From Chloroflexota bacterium (GTDB lineage Bacteria; Chloroflexota; Dehalococcoidia; SZUA-161): 12,316 nucleotides of DNA. The DNA is taken from assembly GCA_030668425.1 (NCBI GenBank), contig DAOUTY010000028.1, positions 1-12,316 on the forward strand, read 5' to 3'. Below the pieces are notes generated by a model. The model did no database searches. It was not told the origin of the DNA and saw nothing but the letters and a program-made list of their open reading frames with translations. Made by a program: the position numbers and the translations under genes. Positions within the stretch are counted from its first letter, which is position 1. The number at the start of each line of letters is the position of its first letter. This document shows, in pieces, positions 1 through 7,395 of the stretch.

Positions 1-170
1 AGGGTGAGGTTGTTGACAGGAACGAATTCGAGCGGATGAAGGACAAATACTATCAGCTAAGAGGGTGGGACGCTGCCACCGGCCTGCAGACGAGGAAGAA
101 GCTCGAGGAGCTGGGGCTCGCCGAAGTGGCAGATGACCTGGATCAACGGAAACTCCTGGCTGTCCCCTGA
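1..170 (+). CDS. AOR-family oxidoreductase, C-terminal end only (cut by window edge)
   Basis: The frame ending in the TGA at 168-170 is open from the first complete codon at base 3 and encodes about 55 residues. Its end (KDKYYQLRGWD, then LGLAEVADDL and RKLLAVP) matches the C-terminus of the complete aldehyde:ferredoxin oxidoreductase-family gene that follows almost residue for residue. It is therefore the tail of a tandem paralogue, truncated only by the window edge. This segment lies in the helical C-terminal domain and carries no cofactor ligands, so it says nothing about substrate. The 84-99 bp gap to the next gene has no strong terminator, so the two genes may be co-transcribed. Confidence 0.85.
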   Translation, partial: GEVVDRNEFERMKDKYYQLRGWDAATGLQTRKKLEELGLAEVADDLDQRKLLAVP

Positions 171-269
171 GATGCAGGCCTGTGCTCATTAGCCCCAGCG
201 AGGCCGGTAGATAATCGTATAAGTTCGCATTACGTTGCGGATAACCCCAGGAAGATGAAAAGGAGCGAG

Positions 270-2204
270 ATGACGGAACAGCACGGATATGCCGGAAAGA
301 TCCTGACGGTTGATCTAAGCTCGGGGAGCACGACTGATCTGCCCACGGCAGACTACACCGACAGGTTTCTGGGCGGCAGGGGCATTGCTGCCAAGATCTA
401 CTGGGATGAGGTATCACCGGATGTCGAAGCGTTCGCACCTGAGAACCGGCTCCTGTTCATGACCGGGCCGCTTGCAGGCTTCTCCGGGATCGCTGGTTCC
501 AGGTGGACCGTTTGCGGAAAATCACCGGCGACCAACCCCGAGCACTTCTCCTATACCAATATGGGCGGTAGTTGGGGGGCCCAACTTAAATTCGCAGGCT
601 ATGACGGCATTGTGATTAAGGGGGAATCAGACAGACCAATCTATCTTTCCATCCAGGATGGTGTTGCCGAGATCAGAGATGCGTCCGCCCTCTGGGGCCA
701 GAGCACAGTTGAGGCGCGAGAGACGCTGAAAACAGAGCTCGGAAGCTCCGTAAGGGTGGTGGCCTGCGGACCTGCAGGTGAAAATATGGTAACCTTTGCC
801 GGCCTTATCGCTGATAACGATGCCAGCGGTTCCAATGGCTTTGGGGCGGTTATGGGTGCCAAGAAGCTGAAGGCCATCGCTGTGAGGGGTTCACAGAAAA
901 TGACTGCAGCCAACCCGGAGAAACTTGAGGAACTGAGGAGATATGTCCGTGAACTGAAGACCGGCTTCTCAACGCTGCACGACGAAAGGCCGACGACAGA
1001 TACTGAGATGAAGCTGGACCCATGCTACGGCTGCATCGGGGGAAGTGGCTGCATCAGGGCCACACGGGCCACAAAAGATGGAAAGCGGCACAAGTTCTTC
1101 TGCGGCTCTGCGGTCTACTATCACGAGTGGGCGGTGAGACACTACGGCGAAGTGAACGAGGTCCCATTCCTGGCGACAGTCCTCTGCGATGGCTATGGCC
1201 TTGATGTGTACCCGGTTCACACTATGATTGCGTGGCTGTCCAGGTGCTACAAAGCCGGCATCCTGGATGACGAGAGTATCGGGATACCTATATCCAAGCT
1301 GGGGAGCCTCGAATTCATAGAGACATTGCTAAGAAAGATCGCATTCAGAGAGGGTTTCGGCGAAATCCTTGCACAGGGCCTCGTCAAGGCGGCGGATTCT
1401 GTGGGAAAGGGATCACAGGAACTGATCACTGACTACGTTTCAAAAGCAGGGCGGATTTCGGCATACTGCCCGAGAATGTACATTGTATCAGGTTTGCTGT
1501 ACGCTATGGAACCGACGCTGCCCATGCACCAGCTTCATGAGGTGGGCATTGCCCTGTTCGACTGGCTGAACTGGGCTAACAAGGTTGAGGGCTCCTACCT
1601 CTCCAGCGAGGCATTCCGTAAAATTGCCAGAAGGTTCTGGGGCGGCGAGCTTTCCGCGGATTTCTCTACCTATGACGGCAAAGCCCTGGCCACAACAAAG
1701 ATCCAAGACCGAGCCTATGCGAAAGAGAGTCTGATTCTTTGCGATGTACTGTGGCCGATTACACAGGTTAGACATTCGGAGGATCACGTTGGAGACCCCG
1801 GTGTTGAAAGCAAGCTTCTTTCCGCGGTTACCGGAAGAGAGGTAGACGAGCAGGGTCTTTACCGGATCGGTGAACGGATTTTCAATCTGCAGAGGGCCAT
1901 ACTGGTCAGGGAAGGTCATCGGGGAAGGGAAGATGACGTGCTCCCCGATCCTTTCTACACAAAACCGCTCAAGTTCGGCACCCTGAACCCCGAATGCTTG
2001 GCACCGGGGAAGGATGGTGAGGTAATCTCACGAAAGGGAGCGGTAGTCGAGCGGGAGAGATTCGAAGGGATGAAGGACGAGTATTATCCTCTTAGGGGAT
2101 GGGATGTCGCCACCGGTCTGCAAACGAGGACAAAGCTCGAGGAACTGGGGCTCGCCGAAGTGGCAGATGACCTAGAGAAACGGAAACTCCTGGCTGTCCC
2201 CTGA
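270..2204 (+). CDS. Tungsten-dependent aldehyde:ferredoxin oxidoreductase-family protein (AOR/BamB superfamily)
   Basis: Family enzymes carry a tungsten bis-pyranopterin and a [4Fe-4S] cluster and oxidise aldehydes to acids, or reduce acids or aromatic CoA esters, using ferredoxin. The protein has about 644 residues, the usual family length. Seen: N-terminal GYAGKILTVDL and LGGRGIAAKIYW, the mid-domain GAVMGAKKLKAIAVRG near 192-207, cluster cysteines C252, C255 and C261, and a fourth candidate C491 in LILCD. The first three are spaced CX2CX5C rather than the common CX2CX3C. I chose the ATG at 270 because AAGGAG lies 4 nt upstream; the ATG at 255 (five residues longer) has its purine box directly abutting it. 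No signal peptide is visible, so it is cytoplasmic. The exact substrate cannot be read. AOR, BamB-like benzoyl-CoA reductase subunit and an uncharacterised clade all remain possible. Confidence 0.9.
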   Translation: MTEQHGYAGKILTVDLSSGSTTDLPTADYTDRFLGGRGIAAKIYWDEVSPDVEAFAPENRLLFMTGPLAGFSGIAGSRWTVCGKSPATNPEHFSYTNMGGSWGAQLKFAGYDGIVIKGESDRPIYLSIQDGVAEIRDASALWGQSTVEARETLKTELGSSVRVVACGPAGENMVTFAGLIADNDASGSNGFGAVMGAKKLKAIAVRGSQKMTAANPEKLEELRRYVRELKTGFSTLHDERPTTDTEMKLDPCYGCIGGSGCIRATRATKDGKRHKFFCGSAVYYHEWAVRHYGEVNEVPFLATVLCDGYGLDVYPVHTMIAWLSRCYKAGILDDESIGIPISKLGSLEFIETLLRKIAFREGFGEILAQGLVKAADSVGKGSQELITDYVSKAGRISAYCPRMYIVSGLLYAMEPTLPMHQLHEVGIALFDWLNWANKVEGSYLSSEAFRKIARRFWGGELSADFSTYDGKALATTKIQDRAYAKESLILCDVLWPITQVRHSEDHVGDPGVESKLLSAVTGREVDEQGLYRIGERIFNLQRAILVREGHRGREDDVLPDPFYTKPLKFGTLNPECLAPGKDGEVISRKGAVVERERFEGMKDEYYPLRGWDVATGLQTRTKLEELGLAEVADDLEKRKLLAVP

Positions 2205-2244
2205 TCGGAGGTTTAAATCCGCTCTCCCCGACTTTTCTATTTAT
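2205..2244 (+). terminator. Weak intrinsic-terminator candidate after the AOR gene
   Basis: Directly after the stop codon, TCGG (2205-2208) can pair with CCGA (2228-2231), with AG/CT pairing further in after a two-base bulge. The pyrimidine-rich run CTTTTCTATTTATT follows at 2232-2245. The stem is short and imperfect, so this is only a plausible terminator for the AOR unit. Confidence 0.3.
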
Positions 2245-2279
2245 TCGCTTGCATTCTTTATATTCTTGAGTCATCTTCA

Positions 2280-2309
2280 GTGCTCCAAAAGGACTCGTGT
2301 TTGGAGCGC
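2280..2309. repeat. Inverted repeat with perfect 8-bp arms in the convergent gap
   Basis: GCTCCAAA at 2282-2289 is an exact reverse complement of TTTGGAGC at 2300-2307, separated by a 10-nt loop. The stem extends outward by a possible U-G pair and a G-C pair to 2280 and 2309. No T tract follows on either strand. It could be an RNA-stabilising or factor-dependent 3' hairpin shared by the convergent units. Confidence 0.55.
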
Positions 2310-2543
2310 CGCATGTGGTCCAGCGCGAGGAAGGCACCAAGTCAGGGTATCGAAACGGGGTTTTCTCCTTTTTCCCACGTTCGGGAGGCTCCCACATCAA
2401 TCCCCAGGCAAAGAATCGCGGGGTCGAATCCAGCCTTACGACGCACTCAGCTTATCAGCACTCGCCCTTCTTCTCCAGCGTGACCGTATCAAAGGGCATT
2501 GCTGCCTCGTTGTTCTGCTTCGTTCAGCAAGACTGGCGGTTGT

Positions 2544-2942
2544 CTACTTCTTGACCTCGGCCTTGATGAGTTCAATGAAGCCGTTGATGTTAGAACCGGC
2601 GCCGTAGATCTCTCTTACACCCTGTGTCTTGAGCATGTCATGGTCCTCATCGGGAATTACCCCGCCAAGTACCACCATAACATGGTCCATGTTGTTTTCT
2701 TTCAAGCCTTTCATTACCTTGGGTAAGTGAGCCTCATATGCACTGGTGAAAAAGCTCATGCCAATAACGTCCACATCCTCCTGGACAGCCATTTTCACCA
2801 CTTCGTCCGGCTGACTGTAACTCGCGTACACCACCTCAAAGCCCGCATTCTTGCAGCGGGATGCAATCAACCTCAAGCCCCGGTCGTGAATATCAATCCA
2901 ATGCTTGACCAACAGAACTCTTGGTATTCCATTCTTGGACAA
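2544..2942 (-). CDS. B12-binding small subunit of an acyl-CoA mutase
   Basis: This encodes a 132-residue stand-alone cobalamin-binding domain, the size of HcmB- or IcmB-type small subunits. It would bind adenosylcobalamin base-off through the histidine of the DxHxxG motif, seen as D17-I-H19-D-R-G22. The further family signatures are present: GMSFFTSAYEAHLP (61-74, an SxF variant of the usual SxL), VLGGVIPDED (91-100) and the GAG at 114-116. The start is a TTG at 2942-2940; no ATG or GTG in this frame gives a full-length domain, and a G-rich stretch (GAGGGGGGG) lies about 9 nt upstream. It is the last gene of the minus operon, 43 bp after the large subunit gene, so the two should form the holoenzyme. 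Confidence is high for the fold and lower for the start codon. Confidence 0.92.
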   Translation of the reverse strand: MSKNGIPRVLLVKHWIDIHDRGLRLIASRCKNAGFEVVYASYSQPDEVVKMAVQEDVDVIGMSFFTSAYEAHLPKVMKGLKENNMDHVMVVLGGVIPDEDHDMLKTQGVREIYGAGSNINGFIELIKAEVKK

Positions 2943-2985
2943 TTCTCTATACCCCCCCTCGCGGTATTTGTTGAGCTGGTTGCTC

Positions 2986-4683
2986 CTAGAACTTCAACAT
3001 TACGTTGTATTCCGGCCCCCATTTCATGACTTTCCTCAGTGCCTTTGATATCTCTCCAGCAGTAGCTTTAGCCTTGGCTGCTTCAATACACGCCGGCATC
3101 ACGTGCCCCCACTCACCTTTCTTCAACCGCTCACACGCTACCACCACTCCATTGAGGGCCGCATCCGTCTTCGCCTGGTCCCTTCGCGCCTTGTAGTCTT
3201 TGAGCCGCTCGGTTGAGAGCCTGGCTACCTCGGGGTCAGGCCTGAAGGCCTTTACCTTCAAGTCTTCCTCCGTTGCGTATTTGTTCCACCCGACGACTAT
3301 TCTCTCGCCAGTGTCGATTTCCTCCCTCCATTGGTCGCAGCCCTTGCGCAGGACTCGCGCGAGCATGCCCTCCTTATGGGCTTTGACGAACCCGCCTGCG
3401 TCCTCTATCTCCTTCAGTACCTTCTTCCCCTCTTCCTCCATCCTGCGTGTCAGCCATTCCACATAGTATGACCCTGCCAAGGGATCGCTGACCCTTGTTA
3501 CCCCGGTCTCATGGAGCAGGATCTGCTGGGTACGCAGGGTGATGACGGCTGACTCCTCGGTGGGAATGCCAATTGGCTCGTCATATGCAGGGATCTGCAT
3601 CGCAGTCGTGCCCGACAGAGCTGCTCCCATAGCGTGATAGGCGCTGCGGATTATATTGTTCAACGGCTGTTGCTTGATCAGTTCAAAGCAAGAGGTATTG
3701 GTGTGAGTCCTCAGGTGCATGGCAGCTGGCCTCGTGCAGCCATATCGATCATGAGCAATACTGGCCCACAGCTTCCTCCATGCCCTGAACATGCAGATAT
3801 ACTCGAAGAAATCGTTACCCTGAGCTATCTGAAAACCTATGCCTGTCATGAACTTATCGGGATCCAGACCGGCAGCCTTGCAGGAGTCAGCAACGGCGAT
3901 AGCGGTAGCCAGGCAAAATGACATCTGGTGAATAGCGTCAGCGCCTGTCTCCGAAATGGCATGTCCCTGGATATTGGTGTGGTTCCACCGTGGGATCTCG
4001 TTGACGCAGAAATAGATATTGTCGGTAGCCAGCTTTAAAGCGTCTTCGGTTTCCCACATGAAGTTGGGGGCATACCAGGCCGTGAATACCCAGTTCATTG
4101 TATTGCCGCGGAGGTCGGCCCGGGGAACACCCTGGCTCTCGGCGTATGCAATATAAATCGCAAACATGGGAAGCGTATCGCCGTTTATGAGCACGATATT
4201 GTTCTTCGCCAGGTCCATACCATCAAGCATGCGGCCAATATCTTCGACTGTATTGCAGGAAACACCGTCTTTCCCAATATAACCCTCAGCATCAGGTTCA
4301 TCAGGGTCGATACCGAAATATCCCGGGTAATCCCATACCAGGTTGTAGGATCTACCTCCGAAATAGCCTTCCATCCCGGCTTTGGTCAGCGCATCCATTC
4401 GTTCCCTGGTGTCTTCAGGTAATCCATAACCATGCACCGGTTGGTTTATCCATGGCTGGAACTGGTAATGGAGCGGGTAGTTACTTCTCATGTAGGGATA
4501 AGCACCCGGCATCCCCATGTCTTTCTCATAGTCTATGTCCTGGATATCGGACGGCGTATACACCGGTTTTATCGGTATGCCGGAGTTTGTCTTGGATGAA
4601 AAGTCTCTCTCGTATTTGGCTACAGCCTGGTCCCACTGCTCCTGTAGTTTGCGGGCTTCTTCTAGAGTTTTCTCATCAAACAT
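2986..4683 (-). CDS. Large (catalytic) subunit of a divergent adenosylcobalamin-dependent acyl-CoA mutase
   Basis: This encodes 565 residues, the length of two-subunit mutases of the HcmA/IcmA/methylmalonyl-CoA mutase alpha type. These enzymes use the adenosyl radical to move a thioester-bearing carbon. The TIM-barrel landmarks are clear: INGDTLPMFAIYIAYAESQGV (166-186), LRTHTNTSCFELIKQQPLNN (324-343), ALSGTTAMQIPAYDEP with IGIPTEESA, and HETGVTRVSDPLAGSYYVE (391-409). The substrate pocket is unusual. In my by-eye alignment, the positions of methylmalonyl-CoA mutase Tyr89, Gln197, Arg207 and His244 hold V83, M196, P206 and A242. An arginine is normally needed for a carboxylated substrate, so methylmalonyl-CoA is unlikely. 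The ATG has a strong AGGAGG site 5-7 nt upstream, and the gene lies 23 bp after the hydratase gene. Family confidence is high; the substrate is unknown. Confidence 0.92.
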   Translation of the reverse strand: MFDEKTLEEARKLQEQWDQAVAKYERDFSSKTNSGIPIKPVYTPSDIQDIDYEKDMGMPGAYPYMRSNYPLHYQFQPWINQPVHGYGLPEDTRERMDALTKAGMEGYFGGRSYNLVWDYPGYFGIDPDEPDAEGYIGKDGVSCNTVEDIGRMLDGMDLAKNNIVLINGDTLPMFAIYIAYAESQGVPRADLRGNTMNWVFTAWYAPNFMWETEDALKLATDNIYFCVNEIPRWNHTNIQGHAISETGADAIHQMSFCLATAIAVADSCKAAGLDPDKFMTGIGFQIAQGNDFFEYICMFRAWRKLWASIAHDRYGCTRPAAMHLRTHTNTSCFELIKQQPLNNIIRSAYHAMGAALSGTTAMQIPAYDEPIGIPTEESAVITLRTQQILLHETGVTRVSDPLAGSYYVEWLTRRMEEEGKKVLKEIEDAGGFVKAHKEGMLARVLRKGCDQWREEIDTGERIVVGWNKYATEEDLKVKAFRPDPEVARLSTERLKDYKARRDQAKTDAALNGVVVACERLKKGEWGHVMPACIEAAKAKATAGEISKALRKVMKWGPEYNVMLKF

Positions 4684-4706
4684 TCCTGCCTCCTTTGTCC
4701 TGATAA

Positions 4707-5471
4707 CTATCTTCCTTTGAACTCTGGCTTTCTCTTCTCCTTAAATGCCTTCATACTCTCAGCAACATCCTCGCTGGAGAAGATAGCCGGCATCATGAGA
4801 ACTGTCCAATCCCAGTCCTCGCGGCACTTACGGTTGAGCACCATTTTTATCATCTTTTGTGCCAGCGGGGCACCTTTTTTCATTCGTTCAGCGATCTGCA
4901 TGACCTCTTCCATCAACTGGTCATGCGGAACAACCTTGTTCACGAGGCCAACGCTCTTTGCTTCCTCCGCAGTGAAGGTAGCCCCTGTAAGAGCCATATA
5001 CGCGATAGTTCGCTTACCCATATGTTCAGCGCCGCGGAGCAACGTCTCAATCGGGATCTGGCCCCAGTTGACTTCCTTTGTGCCAAATTTTGCCTTATCC
5101 GAGGCGATGACCACATCACAAGCGAGGGTAATGCCTGTGCCAAATCCATAAGCGTACCCATTTACGGCAGCGATAACGGGTTTCGGAAGGTACTCAAAGT
5201 GCAGGAAAGGTCGCGCTACATTCTCTATGAATTCGATTCCCTTGATTATCTTGTCAAACTCAAACTTCCCTACATCAGCCCCCGCGCTGAAGGCCTCGCC
5301 TTTCCCCGTCAGAATCACCACCCTTATATCGTCGTCTTTCTCGATATCTGTCAGAGCTGCATCAAGATCACTGAAGACAGCGGGGCTGGCGGCGTTCATT
5401 TTGTCTGGCCGGTTAAAGGTAATAGTCGCTATCTGATCTTTCTTATCGAGCAAGATGGTCTCGAATTCCAT
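4707..5471 (-). CDS. Enoyl-CoA hydratase/isomerase (crotonase) family protein
   Basis: This encodes 254 residues, a full-length crotonase fold that binds acyl-CoA and stabilises the thioester enolate. Visible features are the N-terminal ITFNRPDKMNA (17-27), the oxyanion-hole segment AFSAGAD (60-66) and the second loop NGYAYGFG (104-111). The position matching crotonase Glu144 appears to be G113, while the Glu164 equivalent is E133 in GTKEVNWG. A single retained acid fits an isomerase, hydrolase or ring-opening member rather than a classical syn-hydratase. The ATG is preceded by AGGGAGGAAC at good distance. The gene sits between the IpdB-like and mutase genes, 87 bp after the former. EchA20, the crotonase that opens a steroid ring, also neighbours ipdAB, which suggests an analogous role. 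That is inference from context only. Confidence 0.92.
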   Translation of the reverse strand: MEFETILLDKKDQIATITFNRPDKMNAASPAVFSDLDAALTDIEKDDDIRVVILTGKGEAFSAGADVGKFEFDKIIKGIEFIENVARPFLHFEYLPKPVIAAVNGYAYGFGTGITLACDVVIASDKAKFGTKEVNWGQIPIETLLRGAEHMGKRTIAYMALTGATFTAEEAKSVGLVNKVVPHDQLMEEVMQIAERMKKGAPLAQKMIKMVLNRKCREDWDWTVLMMPAIFSSEDVAESMKAFKEKRKPEFKGR

Positions 5472-5558
5472 ATAGTTCCTCCCTTTCTTGTTGGTTTAAT
5501 ATCGAACCATGCAAGGTTTCTGATCGACCATGCGGCAATACCCGGATCACCGGAATCC

Positions 5559-6416
5559 CTATGCGTAGCCGATAGCCTCGAGTTCCTTCTGCAGGATCTC
5601 GTTCAGGTATCCCAGCCTCTCCTTGCCCGGCTTAAAGTCAAATGCCATCGTACCGTAGGGATCGACTTCCTCCCTTAATAGCCGAACCTGTTCCTTAGTA
5701 GGCTTCTCTGTCTCCGGGATATCCTTGGGCACTTCCAGTTCAAAACCGGTGTTTTCAACTACCTGCTCAGCGCTCACGCCCGAGTGCAGGGAGTCTATCT
5801 TGAATGGTTTGTCTTTCTCTTCCTTACTAATAACAGCAAGGTTCGTGATGTACCTTATCGGACCGGGTCTGTAGCCTGCCTTGATCCGCTCCTCTGCTCC
5901 AATGACATACCTGGTACCAGTGATAACATCAACCTTGGGGACGAAGGTCATCTTGGAGTGATTCGGGAAGTATCCAATCATCTTACGGTGCATCTTGATT
6001 ACTTCCGGGGCTCCAGCCCCCCCGGGCCCTCGCAGCTTCGGGCTGTCATACTCTCCGACCGCTGACAGGTTGATGTTTCCATACCCATCCGCCTGAATGC
6101 TTGATATAGCCTCGACGTCCCCCCTGCCTTTTAGATGTACCGAGTTGAGGTCCTCAAGCATGGTCCAGATGCAAGCTGCTCCTCTTGTTGCCGATGATTC
6201 CGCCCTGATGAACGACAACTGGAATGGTTTGAAATCAACCGCAGCATAGGCTAACAATGTGCTGTTGGGAGCATGGGTGATCTTCGCTAATATATAGCTC
6301 GCGTAGGCCAAAGGAGTGAAAGACCCCAGAACTACAACATCACCATCATCAATCTCCCTGGCCAGAGTGACGCACATCAACTCGCCAACGGAATAATCTT
6401 TTGCATACTGTGTCAT
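5559..6416 (-). CDS. CoA-transferase-fold beta subunit, IpdB/GctB-like
   Basis: This encodes 285 residues of the glutaconate CoA-transferase subunit B/IpdB family. Family marks are QADGYGNINLS (108-118), the glycine-rich RGPGGAGAPEV loop (129-139), KVDVITGTRYVIG (161-173), and the C-terminal TGFELEVP with LLREEVDPYGT (246-256). The catalytic Glu of true class I CoA-transferases, expected near residue 54 in an ExG motif, is not there: the segment reads LLAYAAVDFKP. This resembles IpdAB, where the fold works as a ring-cleaving hydrolase, more than a transferase. The start ATG overlaps the alpha-subunit TGA as ATGA, a sign of translational coupling and an obligate heteromer. A GAGG box lies about 10 nt upstream. 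The true substrate is not determinable from sequence. Confidence 0.87.
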   Translation of the reverse strand: MTQYAKDYSVGELMCVTLAREIDDGDVVVLGSFTPLAYASYILAKITHAPNSTLLAYAAVDFKPFQLSFIRAESSATRGAACIWTMLEDLNSVHLKGRGDVEAISSIQADGYGNINLSAVGEYDSPKLRGPGGAGAPEVIKMHRKMIGYFPNHSKMTFVPKVDVITGTRYVIGAEERIKAGYRPGPIRYITNLAVISKEEKDKPFKIDSLHSGVSAEQVVENTGFELEVPKDIPETEKPTKEQVRLLREEVDPYGTMAFDFKPGKERLGYLNEILQKELEAIGYA

Positions 6417-7309
6417 AGGAACTTTACCTCCCGTGCTAGTCTCCTGAGTATCGCAGCCTGCTTCATGCCCCCTATAGCTTCCAGATACTCAAATTCCGGT
6501 TTCATAACATACTCATCAATATATTGTTGGAAAGTCTCGGGACTCATTGCTGCTTGCATGTATTTCATAATATGCCACGGGTCAAAAACATAGTCAGGCG
6601 CACAAGAACAAGGGTGAGCTCCAAGCGGAGCCTCTATAACCATATCCACCTGGAAACCAGGGATCTTGGTTTTCGCGGGATTCCTCCGTATCTCCTCGGG
6701 GCTTACTATTTCCTCAACAGATACAATTCTCTTCTTGGCCGCTCTCATCATCTCCACGTCCGTACCCGAAGTCCCATCGATCTGCACGTTACCCGTATTG
6801 TCAGCACGAGTGGCATGGATAATGGCTACATCAGGCACTATAGCTGCAGCAGCTATCAAATCCTCCCCGGTGAAGGGACACTTTATTTCCTTGTAGAATT
6901 CCGGCCTGAACTTTACTAAATCGGAGCCAAAGGGACCCCGGTAGGGGAGAAACGGGACATTCCTCCCACCAGCTTCCAGACCAATGATGACAGCGAGGCC
7001 GGTAATCTCATCATAGGGCAGACCCTCTTTCTCAATCGCTCTGCGGAAGTTGGGTGCCAGTCCGAAAGCCTCCATGCTTACAAACGAGAACATCAGCCTG
7101 CTCAGACAGCCAGCACCTATGAGCAGGTCAACGTCTATACTTCCCACAACGGTTATAGCTGTCAGGTTTTTTATCTTCTGCCGAATGATCTCTCGGATAA
7201 CGGCCATCGGGTGGCTACCTAACCAAGAGCCCCCAATCGCTACCGTGTCCCCATCTTTAATGATCTTGCTTATATCGCTCAGCTTGGCAACTTTGCTTTC
7301 AGTGGGCAT
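6413..7309 (-). CDS. CoA-transferase-fold alpha subunit, IpdA/GctA-like
   Basis: This encodes 298 residues of the glutaconate CoA-transferase subunit A/IpdA family and is the first gene of the minus operon. Landmarks are DGDTVAIGGSWLGSHPMAVIRE (19-40, the glycine-rich N-terminal turn), the NVPFLPYRGPFGSDL segment (117-131), HATRADNTGNVQIDG (165-179), VSVEEIVSPEEI (196-207) and APLGAHPCSCAPDYVFD (227-243). E101, ahead of the PFLP segment, is my candidate for the catalytic Glu known in IpdA. This rests on memory of the family. IpdAB opens the last steroid ring of cholesterol, whereas GctAB transfers CoA to glutaconate; the beta-subunit residues favour the hydrolase type here. An AAAGGAG box sits 7 nt before the ATG. 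The gene faces the divergent plus-strand unit. Confidence 0.87.
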   Translation of the reverse strand: MPTESKVAKLSDISKIIKDGDTVAIGGSWLGSHPMAVIREIIRQKIKNLTAITVVGSIDVDLLIGAGCLSRLMFSFVSMEAFGLAPNFRRAIEKEGLPYDEITGLAVIIGLEAGGRNVPFLPYRGPFGSDLVKFRPEFYKEIKCPFTGEDLIAAAAIVPDVAIIHATRADNTGNVQIDGTSGTDVEMMRAAKKRIVSVEEIVSPEEIRRNPAKTKIPGFQVDMVIEAPLGAHPCSCAPDYVFDPWHIMKYMQAAMSPETFQQYIDEYVMKPEFEYLEAIGGMKQAAILRRLAREVKFL

Positions 7310-7395
7310 ACACTGCTCCTTTCCTTAGAATTTCAGTGTCGTTTAGGGAAGCTTTTGGACTGTCTGCTGAGGAATACTGATGAATCACGGTGGAG

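Larger units (their letters stand above)
2205..2543. other. Gene-free convergent intergenic region, 339 bp
   Basis: This lies between the stops of the plus-strand AOR gene and the minus-strand mutase B subunit gene. Overlapping short frames run through it on both strands, but none has a family-like sequence or a good ribosome binding site, so I call none of them a gene. It contains the inverted repeat at 2280-2309, a second pair GCCCTT (2464-2469)/AAGGGC (2492-2497), and a tRNA T-arm-like motif at 2418-2434 without a tRNA body. The minus-strand operon has no obvious T-tract terminator here. Confidence 0.7.

Noticed and set aside
1488..1919. Minus-strand open frame of 143 codons inside the AOR gene
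   Set aside because: It is fully contained antisense in a gene with strong family motifs and has no recognisable protein features.
2418..2434. tRNA T-arm-like sequence GGGTCGAATCC with a 5-bp stem containing one mismatch
   Set aside because: No acceptor stem, D-arm or anticodon arm can be fitted upstream on this strand, and the T-loop lacks the first conserved T. At most it is a decayed fragment or chance.
2266..2607. Overlapping open frames on both strands in the convergent gap, up to 113 codons
   Set aside because: They lack convincing ribosome binding sites and resemble no protein family; some run into the real mutase B subunit gene or the AOR gene antisense.
2986..4683. Classical methylmalonyl-CoA mutase assignment
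   Set aside because: The arginine and histidine expected in the substrate pocket appear to be missing, so only the general acyl-CoA mutase family is supported.
4857..5678. Long plus-strand open frame of 273 codons
   Set aside because: It lies antisense to the clearly homologous crotonase gene and the end of the IpdB-like gene, and its own translation shows no domain.
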